A DNA stretch of 6,482 nt from positions 1 to 6,482 of the forward strand of contig CAJOMK010000139.1 of NCBI GenBank assembly GCA_905235495.1, written 5' to 3'. The translations under genes were made by a program, and so were the position numbers. The notes beneath the pieces are model-generated. The model saw nothing but the letters and a program-made list of their open reading frames with translations, was not told the origin of the DNA and made no database searches. This DNA is from an uncultured Methanobrevibacter sp. GTDB taxonomy: Archaea > Methanobacteriota > Methanobacteria > Methanobacteriales > Methanobacteriaceae. Position 1 is the stretch's first letter, and the number at the start of each line of letters is the position of its first letter. Shown here in pieces: positions 1 to 6,072 of the stretch.

Positions 1-293
1 GCCCTTGAACCGTCATTCAAGTTAAGTGAGATTAGATTGAACCCAAGTGGAGGTATTGGCTTGATTACATCTACAACCCTTTGGTTTTCAATATCAAAGA
101 CTTCTTCCTTTTCCATTTGAACTGGAATGTAAAGGATAGCTTCCTTGAGTAGTCTGAAGAACTCTTCCTGATCTGCAATGGTCATATCGGAAGGTGGTAT
201 TAGCATTATGTCTTCAAGTTCACTGTTGTCTATTTCTCTTTCTTCGTTAACGTTGTAATTATCTATGATTTCATTCATTGCATCCACTTCCAT
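1..293 (-). CDS. SseB-like domain protein, N-terminal part (runs off left edge)
   Basis: The frame is open from an ATG at 291-293 to the window edge, giving 97 codons of an incomplete gene. After an acidic, weakly conserved leader of about 36 residues comes a helix (DQEEFFRLLKEA), a strand (ILYIPVQM) and, near the cut, GFNLISLNLNDGSR. These three blocks line up with DEFIEELKVSQLFLPVIF and GYDINFLTDNNGNR in the gene at 2666-3643, so the two are paralogues carrying the N-terminal SseB fold (the family named after enterobacterial SseB). The function of this fold in archaea is unknown to me. No clear Shine-Dalgarno site precedes the first ATG. The internal ATG at 276-278 is preceded by GTGGAT at a 3-base spacing and may be the real start. 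It is transcribed away from the 702 gene. Confidence 0.7.
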   Translation of the reverse strand, partial: MEVDAMNEIIDNYNVNEEREIDNSELEDIMLIPPSDMTIADQEEFFRLLKEAILYIPVQMEKEEVFDIENQRVVDVIKPIPPLGFNLISLNLNDGSR

Positions 294-617
294 TTTTAAT
301 TTTATTAGTTATGTTTTTTTAATAAAAATATTTTGTTAAATTGTTTTTTAGAATTTATTGAAAATGGATTCAAAAATAGTTTTGTTAGGCTGTTTTTGCA
401 ACTATTCAAAACATATTGAATAATTAAAATTATGATTAATATTTTGATATGTTATGATGAAAAGTATTAAAAATATTTGACATAAATCTAATAATTTAAT
501 AGGAATATATAAAAAAATATGTTTGTCACTGGATAGATGTATATGGGTAAAGTATTATCATTTTATATAATTCAAATTTTTTTTAAATTTCCATGACAAT
601 TTTTTTCAATTCATAAC

Positions 618-627
618 TTATATAAAT
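618..627 (+). promoter_or_regulatory. TATA box of the zinc-ribbon membrane operon
   Basis: TTATATAAAT is a close match to the archaeal TATA-box consensus. With the usual distance of about 25 bases to the start site, transcription would begin near 645-652 and leave a leader of about 50 bases before the ATG at 702. The same core recurs at 6264-6275 before the secreted-protein gene. Confidence 0.55.
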
Positions 628-652
628 TAGAACTTATAGATTTTTTATTATG

Positions 653-669
653 TGCTTTTGAAAAAAGCA
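653..669 (+). promoter_or_regulatory. Perfect 7-bp palindrome at the predicted transcription start
   Basis: TGCTTTT (653-659) and AAAAGCA (663-669) are perfect inverted copies separated by GAA. The element falls where transcription from the TATA box at 618 should begin. It could be an operator for a dimeric regulator or a small stem at the very 5' end of the mRNA. Its A/T richness means that chance is a real alternative. Confidence 0.3.
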
Positions 670-701
670 TTTATTAAAAAATTGAGTAAGAGGTTTAATA
701 A

Positions 702-1367
702 ATGGTGAAATATTGTCCAAATTGTGGTCAAAAATTAGAAGATGATTCTGTTTTCTGTATGGAATGCGGAACTAAAATTGATGGAAATTCAAAATCTTCA
801 TATGCAAAAGAGACTATAAATAAGTTTTCAGAAAATGTAAATGAATCTTTAGATAATCTTCAAAATTTATTTGATGTTTATAAGATAAGCATGATGAAAG
901 ATGAAAAGATCATAAAGCGTTCTCAAATCCATCCGGGTATTTTTATAGCACCTGCTATAGTTGCATTAATTTGCTTTTTGCTTTTTTTATTGATGCTGTC
1001 CTGTAGGTATTTTATAATATTCCTTTTATCTTTGGTATGGGTAGTAATAAGGTTCATTGCTTATAAAAATAATGATTTGATTTTGACTAATAAAAGGATA
1101 TTTGGAAAAGTAGGCTTGATTTCAACTACTCAGATGCAAAGTCCTTTAAATATGATTAATTCAGTAGCTTTTAATAATGGAATAATAGGTAAATTGCTAG
1201 GTTATGGAACTGTACATGTTGTAACTGCATCAACCTTGTATAAATTTAGGTTTATACGTGATGGACAAACTTTGTATGGGGACATTTTCCAACAGTTGGA
1301 ACTTGCTGAAAAGGAAAAATTGCAGGAACATGCAGAAGCTATTGCTGAAGCAATTTCTAAGAAATAA
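702..1367 (+). CDS. Zinc-ribbon membrane protein with bacterial PH-like (bPH_2/DUF304 type) domain
   Basis: The 221-residue product has three parts. A zinc ribbon at the N-terminus uses C5, C8, C19 and C22 (CPNCG then FCMECG). A charged linker of about 50 residues (24-75) follows. Two hydrophobic helices (about 80-100 and 103-120) then form a membrane hairpin, and residues 121-205 form a basic-start domain (NDLILTNKRIFGK, then a run of strands) typical of bacterial PH-like domains in YdbS-type membrane proteins. Both ends should lie in the cytoplasm. In this family the PH-like fold is a membrane-side scaffold; no enzyme motif is present. AGAGGT at 689-694 is the ribosome site, so the ATG at 702 is secure. 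It is the first gene of an operon; the next gene follows after 30 bases and also begins with a zinc ribbon. The partner or signal is unknown. Confidence 0.85.
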   Translation: MVKYCPNCGQKLEDDSVFCMECGTKIDGNSKSSYAKETINKFSENVNESLDNLQNLFDVYKISMMKDEKIIKRSQIHPGIFIAPAIVALICFLLFLLMLSCRYFIIFLLSLVWVVIRFIAYKNNDLILTNKRIFGKVGLISTTQMQSPLNMINSVAFNNGIIGKLLGYGTVHVVTASTLYKFRFIRDGQTLYGDIFQQLELAEKEKLQEHAEAIAEAISKK

Positions 1368-1384
1368 TATTTTTTAATAATTTT

Positions 1385-1394
1385 GTGATGTGAT
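1385..1394 (+). promoter_or_regulatory. Ribosome binding site GTGATGTGAT
   Basis: GTGAT at 1390-1394 matches the anti-Shine-Dalgarno end of archaeal 16S rRNA (complement of ATCACCTCC) and sits 3 bases before the ATG at 1398. The same GTGAT with the same 3-base gap precedes the ATG at 2074, which helps fix the start of the third gene. Confidence 0.55.
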
Positions 1395-1397
1395 TTT

Positions 1398-2045
1398 ATG
1401 AAATGTCCAAGTTGCGGTATGGAAAATAAGGAGGGGGCTAAATTCTGTAAGCATTGTGGTGCAAGTTTAAATGCTAATGTCAGTCAGGCTTCTCAAAATG
1501 TTTCCCAGCCAAAAGATAATAAGAATACTTTAATTATATGTGCTACTGCAATAATTTGTGTTATAATTATAGCAGGAGCTTTTGTTTTCTTGAATAGTGG
1601 TAACAGTGAAGACGGTGCAACTGTCAATACTGTTCAAAGTATGTCAAATGGATCTAGTGATTCAGTGAATGAAGATTCTTCTTCTACTGCTAAAAATACT
1701 GAAGATTCAATGACTTATGCTGAAGTTACCAATTATTTAAGCGGAGCTTCAAGTACGGTTATTCAGAACACATTTGATGAAGCGGATAAGAATGGTGATG
1801 GTCTTTTAACTGGAAGTGAAATCAGCAAATTCAAAAAGCTTGCAGATTTAACTGAAAGAACTGCAGACACTTCAAATACAGAAAATGTTGAAGCTCAGGA
1901 TTATGGTGCTGGTGACGGTACAACTAAAACAAGATATTGTACAACTCATGGTAGAGTGGCTGTAGGTTCTGACAATAGATGTCCTTACTGTGAAGCAGAA
2001 GGTTTAGACAGCAGAACTGTTAAAGGATCAACTGAGTATATTTAA
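1398..2045 (+). CDS. Membrane-anchored zinc-ribbon protein with EF-hand and C-terminal CTTHG zinc motif
   Basis: The 215-residue protein starts with a zinc ribbon (C3, C6, C17, C20), then a short polar linker and one membrane helix at about 44-65. A Ser/Asp/Asn-rich spacer (66-104) follows, then an EF-hand: helix 107-128, calcium loop 130-141 (DKNGDGLLTGSE, with D1, N3, D5, T9 and E12 all in place) and exit helix to about 150. The C-terminus has C181-x2-H184-x10-C195-x2-C198 within a CTTHG...CPYC block. With the positive linker before the helix, the ribbon should be inside and the EF-hand and CTTHG motif outside the membrane. A role in sensing calcium or binding at the cell surface is inference. 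The start is supported by GTGAT. It shares the membrane helix and the C-terminal motif with the next gene, so the two are paralogues, and it lies 30 bases behind the PH-domain gene. Confidence 0.82.
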   Translation: MKCPSCGMENKEGAKFCKHCGASLNANVSQASQNVSQPKDNKNTLIICATAIICVIIIAGAFVFLNSGNSEDGATVNTVQSMSNGSSDSVNEDSSSTAKNTEDSMTYAEVTNYLSGASSTVIQNTFDEADKNGDGLLTGSEISKFKKLADLTERTADTSNTENVEAQDYGAGDGTTKTRYCTTHGRVAVGSDNRCPYCEAEGLDSRTVKGSTEYI

Positions 2046-2073
2046 TTAAAATCTTCAAGGATTAAGTGATAAA

Positions 2074-2585
2074 ATGGAAGTAAAAATTTAATAATTATTT
2101 GTATTACTGCAATCATTTGTTTAGCTATTGTTGCAGGAGTTTTTGTTTTTATGAACAATGGGTCTGATGATTCCACAGCTGCAGTAGACACTACAACTAA
2201 TGATTCAGCAAGCATTGCTAAAGTAAATGATAGTGATGAAGTTTCAGAGTCTTCATCTGCAAGGTTAGGTTCCATAGATAATCCCAAAATCGGTGCGGAT
2301 ACCAGCAGTAGTGGCCAGAATGGTGAGAAAAATCCAAATTATGGTGATTATTACGTTATAGATGGAGGATTATATAGAGATGATAATGAATACCTTGGAG
2401 GAGCAGGAACATACACTTTCATAAGTGGTAAAGATCCATATAGCGGTACATCTACTGGTGGAGATTGGTACGGTAAATGTACTACTCATGGTTGGGTAAA
2501 ATTAGACTCTAATCAGCACTGCCCTAAATGTGTTGATGAGGGTAAAGATCCAAGAGTATTGAAAAATTCAAAATATCAAAAATAA
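2074..2585 (+). CDS. Shorter CTTHG-motif membrane protein, paralogue of the 1398 gene, with a probable -1 frameshift near its start
   Basis: An uninterrupted frame exists from 2073 to the stop at 2583-2585, but its first ATG is at 2151 (144 residues). That ATG sits after codons that clearly read as a membrane helix (IIICITAIICLAIVAGVFVF), matching the helix of the gene before it. The ATG at 2074 has the ribosome site GTGAT (2066-2070) at the same 3-base gap as the previous gene, but reads only MEVKI before TAA. Adding one A to the A5 run at 2082-2086 joins MEVK to NLIIICITA and gives a 170-residue signal-anchored protein. It lacks the zinc ribbon and EF-hand but keeps C-x2-H-x10-C-x2-C (C110, H113, C124, C127, counted from 2151) and the EGxDxR tail. 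As given, translation from 2151 would make a protein without an anchor. A broken gene, slippage or a base-call error are all possible. Confidence 0.65.
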
Positions 2586-2607
2586 GCTTTTTTTTATTTA
2601 TTTTCAA

Positions 2608-2647
2608 CTATGTTATTGGAGATAAAAAAATATCTCTCAAAACATAG
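2608..2647. terminator. Hairpin between convergent operons, probable two-way terminator
   Basis: CTATGTT (2608-2614) pairs with AACATAG (2641-2647), and GAGATA (2619-2624) pairs with TATCTC (2631-2636), with a 4-by-4 internal loop and an A6 hairpin loop. T-runs lie on the plus strand before it (T8 at 2588-2595) and after it (T7 within 2655-2670). On the minus strand the loop region reads as a T-run. It lies between the stop at 2585 and the minus-strand stop at 2666, the place where both operons must end. Confidence 0.5.
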
Positions 2648-2665
2648 TGAAAATTTTCTATTTTT

Positions 2666-3643
2666 TTAATCATCAAGATTCCATATGTTTCCTTCATTGT
2701 CCATACCTATAGGGAAACTGCATCTTTCAAGCCATTCTTCAGAATTCACTTCTTCAATGACTTCTTTTTCAAAGGATTCCACAAAAATATTTCTTGCTAA
2801 GGCTACATATTCTTCATCGATTGTATCATTGTCTATAAAGAAGTCTTCAAGATTGTCTATTAGATGCAATAGGAGAATTTGAGTCTTTCCATTAAATTCA
2901 AAAACATCCAGAACCTTGAATTTTGAATCTCTAGCTGCAGTATGCAATCCCCAGTTGGTTCCATGCTCAAACTGGGAGAGATTTCCTACATGATTTGAGA
3001 TGATGGAATATCTGTGGCTTGTTGTCATTTGACCAATTTTATTGGTCATGTCCACAAATCCCCTTTCTTTAATCAATGCACCTATTTCATACTTTTGAGC
3101 AAATGCTTCAGGTAAATTTATGTCATGAACAAAAAGCCCAGTATTTTCATATGCTGCCTTATAAACCATATAAGCTACACTTTCAGGATTGTTGACATCA
3201 ACATCAATTGGCTCTTCATCAGGTGTGGCAAACAATTTTATAAATGGAACAATAGGCATATCTGCACCAATTTCACAGATTGGATTGATTGCAACGTATT
3301 TATAATTGTTTTTAGATCTCTTAAACATATTTGCAAGGTCCGGCACATACATCACCATTGCAGAACTTTCAAGGCCTCCTTCTTCCATCTTTTCCATGCT
3401 GGTAAAGAGAGGAATCGCTCTGTTTCCATTATTGTCTGTAAGGAAGTTTATATCATACCCTGTAGGTTCTGTAGTTTTAAAGGTGTCTCCAGGTTTTGCA
3501 TTTTCCAGTCCCTCAATCATGTTCGCTGAGAATATCACAGGTAAGAAAAGTTGGGATACTTTAAGTTCTTCTATAAATTCGTCCTGTTTTTGAGGGTCTT
3601 TCATAAGTTCTTCCAATTTTCTGTTGTCTGGTCCGCATTCCAT
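2666..3643 (-). CDS. SseB-like domain protein
   Basis: The 325-residue soluble protein begins with an SseB-type N-terminal domain at about residues 16-130: a helix, the strand QLFLPVIF (31-38), GYDINFLTDNNGNR (62-75), and AIPLFTS (76-82), which is the family's hallmark strand-turn. The C-terminal part (about 150-325) is mixed alpha/beta with no motif I know; it contains a HGTNWGLH patch and a LLLHL strand, and its end is very acidic. The frame can start at a GTG at 3650-3652, but that codon is embedded in the ribosome site AGGAGTGA. The ATG at 3641-3643, 8 bases after GGAG, is the better start. It is the last gene of a three-gene operon after the ADP-ribosylglycohydrolase. The truncated gene at 1-293 is a paralogue. 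Function in archaea is not known to me; enterobacterial SseB affects serine sensitivity or sulfur transfer, and that should not be carried over. Confidence 0.8.
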   Translation of the reverse strand: MECGPDNRKLEELMKDPQKQDEFIEELKVSQLFLPVIFSANMIEGLENAKPGDTFKTTEPTGYDINFLTDNNGNRAIPLFTSMEKMEEGGLESSAMVMYVPDLANMFKRSKNNYKYVAINPICEIGADMPIVPFIKLFATPDEEPIDVDVNNPESVAYMVYKAAYENTGLFVHDINLPEAFAQKYEIGALIKERGFVDMTNKIGQMTTSHRYSIISNHVGNLSQFEHGTNWGLHTAARDSKFKVLDVFEFNGKTQILLLHLIDNLEDFFIDNDTIDEEYVALARNIFVESFEKEVIEEVNSEEWLERCSFPIGMDNEGNIWNLDD

Positions 3644-3647
3644 ATTT

Positions 3648-3655
3648 TTCACTCC
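3648..3655 (-). promoter_or_regulatory. Ribosome binding site deciding the start of the SseB-like gene
   Basis: On the minus strand AGGAGTG precedes AAAAATATG. The gap from GGAG to the ATG at 3643 is 8 bases, the same as expected for a full GGAGGTGAT site with 3 spacer bases. This favours the ATG over the upstream GTG, which overlaps the site. Confidence 0.55.
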
Positions 3656-3662
3656 TAATATT

Positions 3663-3734
3663 TTAGTTTACTGTATTTAGTGTATTGGAAAATTCATTTA
3701 TAATATCATAAATATAATCTAATTCTGCAAGCTC
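3663..3734 (-). other. Out-of-frame 3' tail of the ADP-ribosylglycohydrolase gene
   Basis: After GAT TAG at the annotated stop, the -1 frame is open for 23 codons (ELAELDYIYDIINEF then SNTLNTVN) and stops at TAA 3663-3665, only 19 bases before the next start. Members of this family normally continue past the IP turn with a short helix of the pattern xLxxxDxIxxLxxxF, which this tail fits. One lost base between 3734 and 3737 (for example TTA or TGG reduced to TA) explains the break and would restore a 338-residue protein. The tail is short and may not be needed for activity. Confidence 0.6.
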
Positions 3735-4678
3735 TAATCTGATGGAATATCATCAAAACCGTAGTAAATCCCTGCAAGCCCTCCAACAATGCATGCTGTG
3801 GTATCTGTGTCATATCCAAGATTGACAGCTGCCAATACAGTGTCTTTATAGTTTTCATTTTTCAATAAACACCAAATGCTTGCTTCAAGGGAAGATATGC
3901 AATATCCGCCACTTTTTATCTCATCACGAGGAAGATTTTGAATATTCAATGAGAATACTCTATCAAAGTGATGCAATTCCTTTTTGAAAGAAGCATCATT
4001 GCAGTAATATTCCTTTGACTTGTTTATTCCATTAGCTATTAGTTCCTCTAAACCTAATCCAAGATCATTTTCATGGTTTTCAATAAATTCAAGAGCAATT
4101 CTTACATAGATTCCACAGGCTATCTGGCTTCTTTTATGCCTATGGGTAAGTGAAGAAAGATTGTGAACTGCAGTCATCTTGTCATCTTCATCAAATGAAT
4201 ACTTTTTAGATAAATAATAAATGAAGAAAGCTATTGGAAGAATTCTCATTAAAGATCCGTTTCCATTGTCTCTTTCACCGATTCCTCCAGATAGGATTGC
4301 TTCGCTACCTCTATCATATCTTCCGATTCCATCCATGGTGGCACCGCCTATGTCATAGGCAAAGCCATATGGAGTGAACTGCCCTTCATTAAGCCATAGG
4401 GAAAAGTTATTCATGATCAAATCATAATCAATGATCTCATTTAAGTTTAAGTTTTCTCCATCATCTGCTTTATTTAAGCTTTCAGTTAATCCATCAGTTG
4501 TTGCAAGGATAAGGCTTGAGTCATCTGACCAGCTTCCAGCTGGCATATCAAATGCGCCGTCTCCTCTCATATCTGTTACAGGATCTAAGTCCCGTTCATC
4601 CCTTGAGATGAATTGGACTGGAAGTCCAAGTGCATCTCCTACAATTTGTCCTAATATTCCGCTTTTAATACAATCCAT
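3734..4678 (-). CDS. ADP-ribosylglycohydrolase (DraG family)
   Basis: This enzyme family hydrolyses the N- or O-glycosidic bond that links ADP-ribose to proteins or small molecules, using two magnesium ions in an all-helical fold. The frame as given encodes 314 residues and shows the family landmarks in order: GDALG at 14-18, the metal-binding WSDDSS at 50-55 (D52, D53), GGATMDG near 116, GNGSLMRILP in the middle, a following LTHRH segment, and GYDTDTTACIVGG at 288-300 with D290, D292 and T293 as the second metal-binding set. The catalytic core therefore looks complete. Ribosome site GGGTGAT (4683-4689) lies 4 bases before the ATG. Sixteen bases separate it from the upstream cysteine-rich gene, and the SseB-like gene follows, so all three are probably one transcript. 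The stop after IPSD is early for the family, and a coding tail continues in another frame (3663-3734). Substrate is unknown. Confidence 0.88.
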   Translation of the reverse strand: MDCIKSGILGQIVGDALGLPVQFISRDERDLDPVTDMRGDGAFDMPAGSWSDDSSLILATTDGLTESLNKADDGENLNLNEIIDYDLIMNNFSLWLNEGQFTPYGFAYDIGGATMDGIGRYDRGSEAILSGGIGERDNGNGSLMRILPIAFFIYYLSKKYSFDEDDKMTAVHNLSSLTHRHKRSQIACGIYVRIALEFIENHENDLGLGLEELIANGINKSKEYYCNDASFKKELHHFDRVFSLNIQNLPRDEIKSGGYCISSLEASIWCLLKNENYKDTVLAAVNLGYDTDTTACIVGGLAGIYYGFDDIPSD

Positions 4679-4682
4679 TTAT

Positions 4683-4689
4683 ATCACCC
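4683..4689 (-). promoter_or_regulatory. Ribosome binding site of the ADP-ribosylglycohydrolase gene
   Basis: GGGTGAT on the minus strand ends 4 bases before the ATG at 4678 and matches the archaeal GGTGAT core. It lies wholly in the 16-base gap after the previous stop, which fits translation from a shared mRNA. Confidence 0.55.
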
Positions 4690-4694
4690 ATTAT

Positions 4695-5426
4695 TTAATC
4701 ATAATTTGCAGCTATTCTATAAAGCATATGTTTCCCGCCGCAGTTAGGACATAGCTCATAATCGTCAAAATTAAATTCATCAAATTCATTATTGCAATTA
4801 GGGCAATGATTTTTAGGTACTTGCTTTCCATCTAAAGTAAAGTTATAGTTCTCATCGCCAGTGTTGATTAGATAGATTGTGTTTTCCAGTCTGAAAAACT
4901 CCTTTTGATAGGCTTCGACATATTCGTTAATATCAAATTCCTCATCGTCAAGAAGCTCCTTAAAGCTGTCGGCTCTCTTCAAGCCGGAAAAATAATCTTC
5001 ACAATATCTTCTATTATTATTTAATACTGTGTCCAGATATCTTAAATCTTTTGCTTTTATTTTTTCAGCTATTAATTTATATTCTTCTAGCCTTTTGCCT
5101 ACAAAGTCCAATTGCCTTGGCAAGAGAAGTCTTGTTAGGTAATAAGCTGCTTCCATATCGTATTCCTCATTTAAAGACTCAATATGGTATGTAGAAATGA
5201 ATTTCTTGCAATTTTTGCAATACTCATTACGCACAAATCCTCTAATGGGAGAATATGAATACATGTCAATCTTGCCAATAAGATAATCTTCAATTTGCCC
5301 GTGTTCTGTATTGAAGTAGAAACCTAAAACATCTTCTGTAAAGTTAAAGTCACAATCATCACATTCAACGCCTCCTGTCAAATGGTACTTTTCCAATAAT
5401 TCATCTGAATGTGTAAATCTCTCCAT
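4695..5426 (-). CDS. Cysteine-rich zinc-binding protein of unknown function
   Basis: I do not recognise a named family. The 243-residue soluble protein has four CxxC pairs. Near the N-terminus C22-x2-C25 and C70-x2-C73 flank a beta-like segment, and together they may form one zinc site with a 44-residue insert. The middle (about 90-195) is helical, charged and rich in Leu/Lys/Glu. At the C-terminus C208-x2-C211 and C226-x2-C229 (HCPNC then LCPNCGG) form a classical zinc ribbon. No membrane segment is present. The start is fixed by a strong site, AAAGGAGG at 5433-5440, 6 bases before the ATG. It is the first intact gene of the operon with the ADP-ribosylglycohydrolase (16-base gap) and the SseB-like protein. 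It may be a nucleic-acid or protein-binding partner of the hydrolase, but nothing in the sequence proves this. The promoter probably lies in the A/T-rich stretch 5441-5480. Confidence 0.8.
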   Translation of the reverse strand: MERFTHSDELLEKYHLTGGVECDDCDFNFTEDVLGFYFNTEHGQIEDYLIGKIDMYSYSPIRGFVRNEYCKNCKKFISTYHIESLNEEYDMEAAYYLTRLLLPRQLDFVGKRLEEYKLIAEKIKAKDLRYLDTVLNNNRRYCEDYFSGLKRADSFKELLDDEEFDINEYVEAYQKEFFRLENTIYLINTGDENYNFTLDGKQVPKNHCPNCNNEFDEFNFDDYELCPNCGGKHMLYRIAANYD

Positions 5427-5432
5427 CTAATG

Positions 5433-5440
5433 CCTCCTTT
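5433..5440 (-). promoter_or_regulatory. Strong ribosome binding site before the cysteine-rich gene
   Basis: AAAGGAGG on the minus strand is the best Shine-Dalgarno match in the window and precedes the ATG at 5426 by 6 bases. It shows the first intact gene of this operon is expected to be well translated even though the gene just upstream is broken. Confidence 0.6.
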
Positions 5441-5514
5441 AAGTATAATTATAATTTTTTTATTTTTTATTAGTTAAATCGTAAATTGCATCATCCCTTT
5501 TTAAAAATATTTGC

Positions 5515-5794
5515 TTATCCTTCCTGCAGGATTGTAATGCATTTGCGGCCAACATACTTTTTGGCCTAAGGATATTCCGCTTGTATGGTCATTGTCAGGA
5601 TGTATTCCCTTGTTCAGTATCTCATCGATTGCCATGATTATTCCATCATTGGTGTCTTTGCTGTAAATGGGAAATATTACATAGGACCTATTGCCTAAAA
5701 ACTTATCATTGAGTCTTATGATTCCTTGTCCTCCTCAAGTGTTTTTAACTTCTCCATTCCGTATGATGTCATGTTTTCTAAGTTCCAGGTTCAA
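5515..5794 (-). repeat. Tandem unit B within the decayed gene
   Basis: This unit of 280 bases carries the same blocks as unit A, in the same order, and ends with YVGRKCITILQEG before TAA. It contains the TGA at 5735-5737 and the A5 run at 5558-5562 where the frame is lost. Confidence 0.6.
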
Positions 5795-6072
5795 TGGAAA
5801 TTGTGAACTGATGATGATGCATTTTTTGCCAACACATCTGCGGCTGAAATCTAGCTGATGCTTATTCTCCTCCAAGTGTGTTTCCTTATTGAGTATCTCA
5901 TCAACTGATATGATTACACTGCTTCCACTATTTTGACAAAGGAGGGGGAGAATATTACATAAGTGAAATTATTAAATGACTTATCATTTATGAGGATTAC
6001 TCCTTTGTTCCCTTTATTCATCTTTACCTTTCCATCGTAGATTATGTCCTTTTTGTTAATTGATAGGTTTAA
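5795..6072 (-). repeat. Tandem unit A within the decayed gene
   Basis: This unit of 278 bases starts with LNLSINKKDIIYDGKV and ends just before the matching LNLELRKHDIIRNGEV of unit B. Shared blocks in order are LNL..+KDII, GkVK, GVI.(L/I)NDK, YVIF, DEILNK and VGKKCI. The divergence is large, so the duplication is old and predates the decay. Confidence 0.6.

Larger units (their letters stand above)
294..701. promoter_or_regulatory. Divergent intergenic region of about 400 bases
   Basis: This stretch is very AT-rich and holds no convincing gene. It must carry promoters for the minus-strand gene ending at 293 and the plus-strand operon starting at 702. The only clear elements I see are the TATA-like box at 618-627 and the short palindrome at 653-669. 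A TATA element for the minus-strand gene may lie in the A/T runs at about 320-340, but it cannot be told apart from the background. Confidence 0.5.

Noticed and set aside
402..421. Possible stem (AATAGTT with AACTATT) in the divergent region
   Set aside because: Only 7 bases pair across a loop of more than 20, in sequence where such matches arise often by chance.
537..596. Plus-strand 19-codon frame in the divergent promoter region
   Set aside because: It has no ribosome site, is very A/T-rich and lies upstream of the TATA box; chance is sufficient.
2042..2287. Minus-strand open frame of 81 codons
   Set aside because: It lies opposite the CTTHG-motif gene, its sequence mirrors the Ser/Asp-rich spacer, and no ribosome site precedes it.
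2685..2882. Plus-strand open frame of 65 codons
   Set aside because: Antisense to the acidic C-terminus of the SseB-like gene; no start signal.
3125..3593. Plus-strand open frames of 134 and 95 codons
   Set aside because: Both are antisense shadows of the SseB-like gene, whose protein is clearly conserved with its paralogue at 1-293.
4431..4754. Plus-strand open frame of 107 codons
   Set aside because: Antisense to the 5' part of the ADP-ribosylglycohydrolase gene and the end of the gene before it.
5735..5737. TGA as a selenocysteine codon
   Set aside because: The aligned unit has an ordinary sense codon, no cysteine is expected there, and other frame breaks show the gene is decayed.
5515..6072. 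Tandem units as a CRISPR array or mobile-element ends
   Set aside because: The units are long, diverged and protein-coding in origin, with no short identical repeats and no spacers or transposase.
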